Shown here piece by piece: positions 6,235 to 13,959 of a stretch of DNA of 64,000 nucleotides. Position numbers and translations under genes: made by a program. The DNA comes from Salipiger abyssi (GTDB taxonomy: Bacteria; Pseudomonadota; Alphaproteobacteria; Rhodobacterales; Rhodobacteraceae), in contig NZ_JAEKIS010000021.1 of assembly GCF_017311415.1 (NCBI RefSeq), forward strand, positions 1 through 64,000, given 5' to 3'. The notes under the pieces are model-generated. The model saw nothing but the letters and a program-made list of their open reading frames with translations. It did not search any database and was not told the origin of the DNA. Position 1 is the first letter of the stretch. Every line of letters begins with the position of its first letter.

Positions 6235-8712
6235 ATGAATGTCGCGCTCGACCGCCCGGGCGCCGAGCTGCGGGACGCGGATGGCTGCGCCTATGGCGAA
6301 ATCACCCGCATCGCGTTGCGCCGCCACCGCATCTATGTGGAAGGCTGGGTCGAGGCCGAACGCATCGGGCTGGCCATCGGCCGCACCCGCGCCTGGGCGG
6401 TGCCCGATCTGGTGCGCGCCGGCAGCGCCCGGCGCGGTGTCACGCTCGACATTCCCTGTGAGACAGGCCCCATCGAGCTCTTGGCCGAGCGGGCAGGCGG
6501 CCACAGCCCGTCCCATCAGGCCCTGCCCGGCTTCTCGCGCGCGGCGCTGTTGCGGGCGCGGCTGCCGCTGATGCTGCGCTTTGTTGCCACGCTGGCGGCG
6601 CTGGCGCCGGTGATCTACCGCTGGAAATGGCAGGGCGATCTGGGCGCGCGCGAGGTGGTCAAGGAACGGTTGGGGCTGGTGCCGCGCTCGGACGCCGCCG
6701 AGATGGTGCCGGGGCTCCTGCCGGCCAGGCCCCCGGCCCAGCCGCCCGAGCGTGCCGCCACGCTGATCCTGCCGGTCTACAACGCCTTCGACCTGCTGCC
6801 CGAGGTGCTGGAGCGCATCGCGCGCCATTCCGGCAGCGCCTGGCGGTTGCTGGTGCTCGAGGATGCCTCACCCGACGCGCGCGTCCGCCCCTTCCTGCGT
6901 GACTGGTGCGCCGGACGGGAGTGCGTGACGCTGCTGGAGAACGGCAGCAATCTCGGCTTTATCGGCTCGGTCAACCGGGGGTTTGCAGAGGCGCTGGCCC
7001 GCTGGCCCGAGGATCCGGTGGTGCTGGTCAATGCCGATGCGCTGGTGCCCGAGGGCTGGCTGCCCCGGCTTCTGGCGCCGCTCGCCGATGCAGATGTGGC
7101 CTCGGTCACGCCGATGTCGAACGATGCCGAGATCTTTACCGTGCCGGCGATCTGCCAGCGCAACGATCTGGTGCCGGGCGACGCCGATGCGCTCGACGCG
7201 GTGGCGGCGGGGTTCCACCCGCAGGCGGGGCTGACGGAGGCGCCCACCGGCGTGGGGTTCTGCATGGCTCTGGCGCCGCAGTTCTTGGCCCGGATCCCGC
7301 AATTCGACACGATCTTCGGCCGCGGTTACGGTGAGGAGAACGACTGGTGCCGGAAAGCGGCGGCGCTCGGCGGGCGGCATCTCTGCGCGCCCAATGTTTT
7401 TGTCGAACATCGCGGCGGGCAGTCTTTCGGCAGCGCCGACAAGCAGCGTCTGCTGGAGCGCAACCTGCGCATCCTGTCGGGGCGCTACCCGGGCTATGAC
7501 GCAGAGGTGCAGGACTTTATCCGCCGCGATCCGCTCAACACCCCGCGCCTGGCGCTGGGGCTGGTTCTGGCGGCGCGGCGGCAGGTCGAGGCGGTGCCGG
7601 TCTATCTGGCCCATGCCATGGGCGGCGGCGCCGAGAACTGGTTGCAGGCGCGTATCGCCGAAGAGGTCGCGGCGGGCGCCGCGGCGCTGGTGCTGCGTGT
7701 CGGGCAGGGGCATCGCTGGAAGCTGGAGCTCTACAGCCCGGGGGGGCTGACCCAGGGGCTGACGAACGATTTCGCGCTGGTGGAGACTCTGATCGGGCTG
7801 CTGCCGCGCCGGCGCATCGTCTATTCCTGCGGTGTCAACGAGCGCGACGCGCTGGAACTGCCGGAACGGCTTCTGCGGCTTGCCGGACGCGCTCCGGGGG
7901 CGGCGCCGGACGAGGCGCAGCCGGTCGAGATCCTGCTGCACGATTTCTTCCCCGTGAGCCCGTCCTACACGCTTCTGGGCAAGGACGGTGTCTATCGCGG
8001 CGTGCCGGTGGTGGGCGGCCCGCTGGCGGTGGATCCCGCGCATCGCTACGAACGCCCGGGCGGGGTGATGGCGGAGCTCGCCGAGTGGCAGGCCGCCTGG
8101 GGGGCGCTGATCTCCGCCGCCGAGCGGGTGGTGGCGTTTTCCGGCTCCAGCCGCGACATCCTGGCGGAAGCCTATCCGCAGGCGGCGGCAAAGACCGTGG
8201 TGATCCCGCATCGCCTGCCGGCGCCGCCGCCGCGTATCGCGCCCGGCGGGCGCGCGGGCGAGGCCCCGGTGATCGGCGTTCTGGGCAATATCGGCGTGCA
8301 GAAGGGCGCGGCGCTGTTGCAGGCTCTGAGCCGCGATCTGGCGAAAAGCGGTGCCGCGCGGCTGGTGGTGCTGGGCCATCTGGATCCCTCCTACAAGCTG
8401 GCGCCGCCGAGTCTGGTGCATGGCAGCTACGAGCTGCGCGATCTGCCCGGTCTGGTGGCGCGCTACGGGATCTCCGGCTGGTTCATGCCCTCGATCTGGC
8501 CCGAGACCTTTTCCTTCACCACCCATGAGATGCTGGCCACCGGCCTGCCTGTGGTGAGCTTCGGTCTCGGCGCCCAGGGCGAAACCGTGGCGCGTGCGCT
8601 GGCTGACGGGGCGCCGGGGGCGGTCCTGCCGCCGCCCGGGCAGGGCGGCGTGGATCCGGCCGACCTGCTGTCGCGGTTTTCCGCCGGGCGGACTGACCGG
8701 GCGGCGGAGTGA
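6235..8712 (+). CDS. Two-domain glycosyltransferase (GT2-like plus GT4-like)
   Basis: The 825-residue protein carries two transferase domains. Residues about 165-430 form a GT-A/GT2-like domain: 'ATLILPVYNAFDLLPEVLERI', 'LLVLEDASPD', 'NLGFIGSVNRGF' and the metal-site strand 'VVLVNADALVPEGWLPRL', then 'FDTIFGRGYGEENDWCRKA' as acceptor/base region. The C-terminal half is GT-B-like ('APVIGVLGNIGVQKGAALLQAL', 'GWFMPSIWPETFSFTTHEMLATGLPVV' with the E-x7-E-type donor site). It probably adds two sugars in sequence to a surface polysaccharide. The frame extends upstream; a TTG at 6190 has GGGAG 7 nt before it and is a credible alternative that adds 15 residues. It is followed after 3 bp by a sulfotransferase gene, suggesting coupled expression. 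Confidence 0.82.
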   Translation: MNVALDRPGAELRDADGCAYGEITRIALRRHRIYVEGWVEAERIGLAIGRTRAWAVPDLVRAGSARRGVTLDIPCETGPIELLAERAGGHSPSHQALPGFSRAALLRARLPLMLRFVATLAALAPVIYRWKWQGDLGAREVVKERLGLVPRSDAAEMVPGLLPARPPAQPPERAATLILPVYNAFDLLPEVLERIARHSGSAWRLLVLEDASPDARVRPFLRDWCAGRECVTLLENGSNLGFIGSVNRGFAEALARWPEDPVVLVNADALVPEGWLPRLLAPLADADVASVTPMSNDAEIFTVPAICQRNDLVPGDADALDAVAAGFHPQAGLTEAPTGVGFCMALAPQFLARIPQFDTIFGRGYGEENDWCRKAAALGGRHLCAPNVFVEHRGGQSFGSADKQRLLERNLRILSGRYPGYDAEVQDFIRRDPLNTPRLALGLVLAARRQVEAVPVYLAHAMGGGAENWLQARIAEEVAAGAAALVLRVGQGHRWKLELYSPGGLTQGLTNDFALVETLIGLLPRRRIVYSCGVNERDALELPERLLRLAGRAPGAAPDEAQPVEILLHDFFPVSPSYTLLGKDGVYRGVPVVGGPLAVDPAHRYERPGGVMAELAEWQAAWGALISAAERVVAFSGSSRDILAEAYPQAAAKTVVIPHRLPAPPPRIAPGGRAGEAPVIGVLGNIGVQKGAALLQALSRDLAKSGAARLVVLGHLDPSYKLAPPSLVHGSYELRDLPGLVARYGISGWFMPSIWPETFSFTTHEMLATGLPVVSFGLGAQGETVARALADGAPGAVLPPPGQGGVDPADLLSRFSAGRTDRAAE

Positions 8713-8715
8713 CGG

Positions 8716-9930
8716 ATGGCTGACATGCGCGACGAGAGCCAGCTGATCCTGCACGCGGGGCTGCCCAAGGGCGGCAGTTCGGCGCTGCAAACGGCGTTGA
8801 GCCAGTCTCCGGACCTGGTGGCGGCCTCCGGGCGCCGGCTGCGTTATACGGTTCTACAGCCTGCGAAGACGCGCCCGGATCTGCTCTCCGGCGAGGCGGT
8901 GCGTCTGGCGGCGGCGGCGGCGGTCTATGGTTATGTGACCTGGCCGAGCCTGGGACCGGCAGAGGGGCATGCGGCGCTGTTCTCGGCCCTGGACGGGGCG
9001 CGGCGCGCGGGGCTGGACGAGGACGTTCTTCCGGTGGTGTCGAACGAAAGCTGGGTCAATCACCCCGAGGCCTTCGCCGGCGCTCTGGCGGGTTGGGGGC
9101 ACCCGCCGGTGGATGTGGTCGTCTATATGCGTCCGCCGGTCGACTGGGTGAACGCGGCCTACTGGCAATGGGGGGTCTGGCACGCGCCCAATATCGGCGG
9201 CTGGCTGACGGGGGGTGTGCCGAAATACCGGTTCGGGGCGCTGCTCGAGGACTGGGCGCGGATCCCCAATGTGCGGCTGTGCCTGGGCGGGTTCCGGCCC
9301 GATGTGGTGGCGAAATTCGCGGCGCGCTACGATGTCGCCCTGCCGGGCGGCAGCATGAGCAACAGCTCCTCGCCGCCGGCGCTGATCGGCTTTCTTCTGC
9401 GCAACCGCCGGTTCCGCCCTTCGGGTCATGCGCCGGCGGCGGAATTCGTGTTCCAGCGCTGGTGCCCGCCGGTGCCCGGTCGCCGGCTCTGGGCCGTCCG
9501 CCGCAAGCATCTGCACGATCTGAGGAAAACCGTGCGCGAGACCCGCGAGGCGCTGGAACGTATCGCCGCGGACGCGGATCTGGCGGATGTTCTTGCGGAT
9601 CCGCGCTGGCAGGAAGAGGCCTATCTGGCCGAGATCGAGGCCGGGCCGTCGCCGCTGGACGACCGTGCCGAGCTCGCGGGGCTTTATGCATCGCTTTGCG
9701 AGGGGATTGCGCGGGCGCAGGAAGCCGCCGATGCGCCGATGCCGGCGCTGCCCTCCTGTCCGCCCGGCAGCGCCGGGCTGGAGCTTTGGGATGCGGCTCT
9801 GACCCAGCTGATGGAGGCGCTTCTGGCGGCCGATGACGCGGCGCGGAAAAAAAACTGGCGCCAGGCCGCCAAGGCGCTGGTCCGGACCCGGGGGCGGGGC
9901 CTGCTGCCGCGCTTCTTGGGGGGGCGGTAG
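8716..9930 (+). CDS. Sulfotransferase-like protein
   Basis: The 404-residue protein starts with 'LILHAGLPKGGSSALQTALSQ' (residues 10-30), a phosphosulfate-binding loop of the same form as the neighbouring 'LHTGLHKTGTTSLQ' protein. A later strand 'VDVVVYMRPPVDWVNAAYWQW' matches the 3'-phosphate region. The loop has GGSS where most members have GTTS. It starts 3 bp after the two-domain glycosyltransferase and probably acts on the same glycan. The C-terminal 150 residues are mostly helical with no recognised domain. It runs convergently into the next sulfotransferase with 16 bp between stops. Confidence 0.72.
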   Translation: MADMRDESQLILHAGLPKGGSSALQTALSQSPDLVAASGRRLRYTVLQPAKTRPDLLSGEAVRLAAAAAVYGYVTWPSLGPAEGHAALFSALDGARRAGLDEDVLPVVSNESWVNHPEAFAGALAGWGHPPVDVVVYMRPPVDWVNAAYWQWGVWHAPNIGGWLTGGVPKYRFGALLEDWARIPNVRLCLGGFRPDVVAKFAARYDVALPGGSMSNSSSPPALIGFLLRNRRFRPSGHAPAAEFVFQRWCPPVPGRRLWAVRRKHLHDLRKTVRETREALERIAADADLADVLADPRWQEEAYLAEIEAGPSPLDDRAELAGLYASLCEGIARAQEAADAPMPALPSCPPGSAGLELWDAALTQLMEALLAADDAARKKNWRQAAKALVRTRGRGLLPRFLGGR

Positions 9931-9946
9931 CCGGGCCGTTTCCGGC

Positions 9947-10864
9947 TCAGCGCGTTTCGGACGCGGTCGGGACGGCGGTGTCCGCCGGCAGGAACAGATC
10001 GCCGTCGATGCCGAGGAAACGGCGGGCGATGCGGGCGTTTTTCTGACGGTAGAGCGCCTCGATCGTCCGCTCCACATCCGCCCCGAGCAGGTCGTGTTTC
10101 TGGAACGCCGGGGCCGGGTGTGCCTTGATGATGCGCATGCGTTCCCGGTGCAGCTGTTCGGGCGCGTCTGCGAGGCGGCGGTTGGCGTCCAGCATCGCCG
10201 CGAGCCCGTCGGCCGAGAGACCGCGATTGAGCGGTGTCCCGGGGCGGCGGAACTCCCGGGTCAGGTCGATCCCGGTGACGGTCGCCATGTCGGCGATGAT
10301 ATCCCGGTCGACGAGAGCGCCGGGCTGGTAGCGGCGGGGCAGGATCGCCTCCGGTCCCAGCCCTGCCGCCGCGGTGTTGAGATAGTGCTGATATTCCAGC
10401 CGCGGCGCGACCTGGGCGATGAAGTCGAACGGGTCGCGCCGCTCGCCGAGCGCCTTGACGTGGTGCCGGTAGAGCGCGGCGATCATATCCGCCTGCGGCC
10501 GCAGATAGACGACGAGCCGGATGTCGTAGCCAGCGAAGATCCGCGCAATGAGCTTGTAGGGCCGCGACGCGGGCAGACCCGGATAGGGCAGGTGTGACAG
10601 CGCCTCGGAGGAGACCAGCACCCTGTCCAGCCCCGCGGCATCGGCCTCTTCGCGCAGCGCCTGCCAGAGCGCCTCGCCCGGGCCGGGCTGGCGCAGCGCA
10701 TAGGCGAGCTCGTGGTGGCCCCAGTTGGAGGGGTGCGGCGACAGCCCGGTTTCGGGGTAGAGGAGCCCCTGCCGCGCGAGCCCGGCGCGATTGTCGAAAA
10801 ACGCCTTTTGCAGGCTTGTGGTGCCGGTCTTGTGCAGACCGGTATGGAGATAGAGCGTGGGCAT
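9947..10864 (-). CDS. Sulfotransferase family protein
   Basis: The 305-residue protein opens with 'MPTLYLHTGLHKTGTTSLQKAFF', a clear phosphosulfate loop (residues 7-20). The segment 'YDIRLVVYLRPQADMIAALYRHH' is the second PAPS-contact region. It belongs to the sulfotransferase-like P-loop proteins common in roseobacter polysaccharide loci. It lies 11 bp before the kpsM stop codon side and on the same strand as kpsM, so kpsM and this gene probably form an operon read leftwards. The acceptor is unknown. Confidence 0.78.
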   Translation of the reverse strand: MPTLYLHTGLHKTGTTSLQKAFFDNRAGLARQGLLYPETGLSPHPSNWGHHELAYALRQPGPGEALWQALREEADAAGLDRVLVSSEALSHLPYPGLPASRPYKLIARIFAGYDIRLVVYLRPQADMIAALYRHHVKALGERRDPFDFIAQVAPRLEYQHYLNTAAAGLGPEAILPRRYQPGALVDRDIIADMATVTGIDLTREFRRPGTPLNRGLSADGLAAMLDANRRLADAPEQLHRERMRIIKAHPAPAFQKHDLLGADVERTIEALYRQKNARIARRFLGIDGDLFLPADTAVPTASETR

Positions 10865-10875
10865 GGATTATGGGC

Positions 10876-11691
10876 TTACCGGTGCATAAGGTCGGTGTGG
10901 AACCGCCGGAGCAGCAGCATGCCGACAGCCAGGCAGACGAGCGAGATCGTCAGGACATAGAACCGCGAGACATAGGTCGCGTCGTATGTCGGATAGAAGC
11001 CCTTGCGCATCAGCCCGACGATATGGATCAAAGGGTTGTACCAGAGATAGCTCCGGAACGGTTCGGCGACCGTGTCGTAGAGATAGAAGATGCAGGACAG
11101 GATGAACAGGGGCCGCGTGAGAATGCCCCAGGCCTGCTGGAACAGCGGAAACCGGGTGAAGAGGAAACAGTTCAGCGTTCCGATCCCCGCTCCGAGCAGC
11201 GCGGCCAGCGCGAAGGCTTCCAGGATCAGCGGATAATCGGGGATGGTCCGGGTTTCGAATGCGATCATGATCCCGCCGAAAACGATGTAGCTGACCAGAA
11301 GCTTGGTCATCACGTCGAGAATGAACCGGCCCAGGATCGCATCGACGAAGGTGACGGTGGGATAGGCCAGCAGCGGCTTGGAATATTTCAGCGCGCTGGC
11401 CACCTTTCCCTGGGTGCCCATATACATCATGAAGGGCATCATCCCGGTGGCGTAGAAAATCGGGAAACTGACGCCGAGGCCGGGGCTGCGGAGAAAGCCC
11501 GAGAACACGATGGTGAGCAGCGCGATGCCGGCCACCGGCTCCAGGATGGCCCAGATATAGCCGCCCGGCGAGCGGCCGTAGCTGGTGGCCATCTCGCGCA
11601 GAATCAGCGCGCCGATGGCCCGGGCTCCGGGGAAGGACCGGTTGGGAGAGGCGTTGGGGCGCGCGGGCGGCGCAAAATCTTGGGAACTCAT
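10876..11691 (-). CDS. kpsM: Capsule polysaccharide ABC exporter, permease (KpsM-like)
   Basis: The 271-residue ABC-2 permease has about six hydrophobic segments, starting 'PGGYIWAILEPVAGIALLTIVFSGFL', and the N-terminal cytoplasmic 'ALILREMATSYGRSPGGYIWAI' typical of KpsM/BexB/CtrC. With KpsT and KpsE it would move a lipid-linked polysaccharide across the inner membrane. The frame runs up to 11781, over the start of divergent kpsE. I chose the ATG at 11691 because GAGG precedes it and it leaves an 83-bp promoter gap. The exporter is split: kpsM reads left, kpsE and kpsT read right. No outer-membrane KpsD was seen. Confidence 0.9.
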   Translation of the reverse strand: MSSQDFAPPARPNASPNRSFPGARAIGALILREMATSYGRSPGGYIWAILEPVAGIALLTIVFSGFLRSPGLGVSFPIFYATGMMPFMMYMGTQGKVASALKYSKPLLAYPTVTFVDAILGRFILDVMTKLLVSYIVFGGIMIAFETRTIPDYPLILEAFALAALLGAGIGTLNCFLFTRFPLFQQAWGILTRPLFILSCIFYLYDTVAEPFRSYLWYNPLIHIVGLMRKGFYPTYDATYVSRFYVLTISLVCLAVGMLLLRRFHTDLMHR

Positions 11692-11774
11692 GCCGGGCCT
11701 CGGAATCTGGTATCTTGTCGTTGCCCGGTGTATTAGCATCGTGTTGTAGAAATTGATATTCCAATGGGGTCCGT

Positions 11775-13109
11775 TTGACACAACCCGCCAAGCAGAAGGC
11801 TGTCGGCCCCGCAGAGGGGCAGCCGCAGCAGGGGGAGGGCGCCACTGACTCGGCGCAGCAAGCCAAGCAGAAGGGCCCGGATCAGCCGCGCCCCGCAGTT
11901 GTTCCGAAGCCTGGCAAACCTCATCAGCCCGGACCGAAGCCGCAGCAGCCCGCCAAGGCGCCGCCCCGGCAGCCGCAAGGCGACGGGTCGCGGCAGCGCC
12001 CGCCCGCCAAGGCGGCGAAACTGCAGCGCCGCCACTGGCTGGTGATGATCAGTTTCGGCGCCTGCGTGATCCTGCCCAGCGTCCTGGCCGCGCTCTATCT
12101 GTGGCTGGTGGCCGCAGACCAGTACGCCTCGCGCGTCGGGTTCACCGTCCGCCAGGAAGATGCCGCGTCGGCGGTCGAACTGCTGGGCGGTCTGTCCAAT
12201 TTCTCCACCTCCAGCTCGTCGGACACGGATATCCTCTACGAATTCATCCAGAGCCAGAAGCTGGTTTCCGAGATCGACGACGAGCTCGACCTGCGCGGCA
12301 TCTGGTCGCGTCCCGACTGGGATCCGGTGTTCCGTCTCGATCCCGATGCGTCGATCGAGGCGCTCGTCGGCTACTGGGAGGACATGGTCAAGATTTCCTA
12401 CAGCTCGGGGCTGATCGAGGTCGAGGTGCGCGCGTTCCGGGCCGAGGATGCGACGCGTATCGCGCAGCTCCTGCTCGACAAGAGCTCGGATGTGATCAAC
12501 GAGCTCAGCGCCGTCGCCCGGGAAGACGCCATCGGCTATGCCCGCGACGAGCTGAACGAGGCGGTCGAGCGGCTCAAATCCGCCCGCGAGACGGTGACCC
12601 GGTTCCGCAATGAGAACCAGATCGTCGATCCGCAGCTCGACCTGCAAAGCCAGGCGGGGCTTCTGGGCAATCTTCAGACCCAGGAGGCCGAGCAGATCAT
12701 CGAGCTCGACCTGCTGCGCGAGACGGCGCAGGACAACGATCCGCGCGTGTCCCAGGGCGAACGGCGGCTCCGGGTGATCCGCTCGCGGATCGCCGCCGAA
12801 CGCCAGAAGCTGGGTTTCGAGGGCGATGCGGGCCAGGCCTTTGCCGATCTGGTGGGCGAATACGAGCGCCTGGTCGTCGATCGGGAATTCGCCGAGCAAT
12901 CCTATGTGTCGGCGCTGGCCGCCTATGACGGCGCGCTGGCCGAGGTCAAGCGCAAGAGCCGCTATCTTGCCGCCTATATGCAGCCGACCAGCGCGCAGAC
13001 CGCGGAATATCCGCAGCGCGTCGTGCTGCTGCTGGTGGTGACGCTGTTCCTGTTCCTGATCTGGGCGACCGTGGTGCTGGTGCTCTACGCGGTCAAGGAC
13101 CGTCGCTGA
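11775..13109 (+). CDS. kpsE: Capsule export inner-membrane periplasmic protein (KpsE-like)
   Basis: The 444-residue protein has a transmembrane helix near residues 88-114 ('WLVMISFGACVILPSVLAALYLW'), a long periplasmic region with coiled-coil character (about 240-340) and a second helix at the end ('VVLLLVVTLFLFLIWATVVLVLYAV'). This is the Wzz-like topology of KpsE/CtrB. The first 85 residues are an unusual cytoplasmic tail of Pro, Gln, Lys and Ala. It starts at TTG (11775) with GGGGT 4 nt before; no other start lies close. It is followed after 13 bp by kpsT. It would link the KpsMT pump to the outer membrane channel. Confidence 0.88.
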   Translation: MTQPAKQKAVGPAEGQPQQGEGATDSAQQAKQKGPDQPRPAVVPKPGKPHQPGPKPQQPAKAPPRQPQGDGSRQRPPAKAAKLQRRHWLVMISFGACVILPSVLAALYLWLVAADQYASRVGFTVRQEDAASAVELLGGLSNFSTSSSSDTDILYEFIQSQKLVSEIDDELDLRGIWSRPDWDPVFRLDPDASIEALVGYWEDMVKISYSSGLIEVEVRAFRAEDATRIAQLLLDKSSDVINELSAVAREDAIGYARDELNEAVERLKSARETVTRFRNENQIVDPQLDLQSQAGLLGNLQTQEAEQIIELDLLRETAQDNDPRVSQGERRLRVIRSRIAAERQKLGFEGDAGQAFADLVGEYERLVVDREFAEQSYVSALAAYDGALAEVKRKSRYLAAYMQPTSAQTAEYPQRVVLLLVVTLFLFLIWATVVLVLYAVKDRR

Positions 13110-13122
13110 AGGCAAGACCGCG

Positions 13123-13785
13123 ATGATCCGTTTCGAGAACGTGACCAAGACCTTTGTGATGGAGGGTCGGCGCAAGACCATCATGGAGGACGTCTCCATG
13201 GTGTTTCCGTCGGGGGCGTCGGTGGGGCTGCTGGGACGCAACGGCGCCGGCAAGACGACGCTGCTTCAGATGATTGCGGGCACCATGCCGGCGACCTCGG
13301 GGCGCATCACCTCGACCGGCAGCATCTCGTGGCCGGTGGGGTTCGCCGGCTCCTTCCATGCGGAGCTGAGCGGTGCGCAGAACTGCCGCTTCATCGCCCG
13401 CATCTACGGCGTGGATACCGACGAGCTCATTGCCTTCGTCGAGGATTTCGCCGGGTTGGGGGGGCATTTCCATCTGCCGCTCAAGACCTATTCCTCGGGG
13501 ATGAAGTCGCGGCTCGCCTTCGGCGCTTCCATGGGGATCGCCTTCGACACCTATCTGGTGGACGAGGTGACCGCGGTCGGGGACGCCTCGTTCAAGGCGC
13601 GCAGCGATGCGCTGTTCAAGCAGCGCATGCGCAATGCGGGCTCGGTGGTGGTAAGCCACTCCATGGGCCAGATCCGCCGTCTCTGCGATGCGGTGGTGGT
13701 GCTGGAGAACGGGCATCTGCGGTTTTACGACGATGTCGAACAGGGCATCCGCTATCACGAGCAGAACATGAACCGCCGCGCCTGA
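13123..13785 (+). CDS. kpsT: Capsule polysaccharide ABC exporter, ATPase (KpsT-like)
   Basis: The 220-residue ABC ATPase has Walker A 'GLLGRNGAGKTTLLQM' (residues 36-51), the signature 'YSSGMKSRLAFGASMG' and Walker B 'FDTYLVDEVTAVGD', followed by 'VVVSHSMGQIRRLCD' (H-loop). The length and the 'SWPVGFAGSFHAELSG' segment are typical of capsule exporters and lack the long C-terminal substrate-binding domain of O-antigen Wzt proteins. It is coupled to kpsE and partners the KpsM permease encoded divergently. Confidence 0.93.
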   Translation: MIRFENVTKTFVMEGRRKTIMEDVSMVFPSGASVGLLGRNGAGKTTLLQMIAGTMPATSGRITSTGSISWPVGFAGSFHAELSGAQNCRFIARIYGVDTDELIAFVEDFAGLGGHFHLPLKTYSSGMKSRLAFGASMGIAFDTYLVDEVTAVGDASFKARSDALFKQRMRNAGSVVVSHSMGQIRRLCDAVVVLENGHLRFYDDVEQGIRYHEQNMNRRA

Positions 13786-13959
13786 CCCGGCCGGATCTTT
13801 CTGACAGATGACACCGCATGGCCGGCCCGGACGGGCGCGGCTGGCGGATTTTGAAACGAATGCGGGGGTCTTTCCGCAGTTTTGCCGCGATACCCGCCCG
13901 CCGGTGCCGGAGACGGCTGCGATGTCTGGGCGGGGGCGCGATCGGCGGGATTGCGGACA

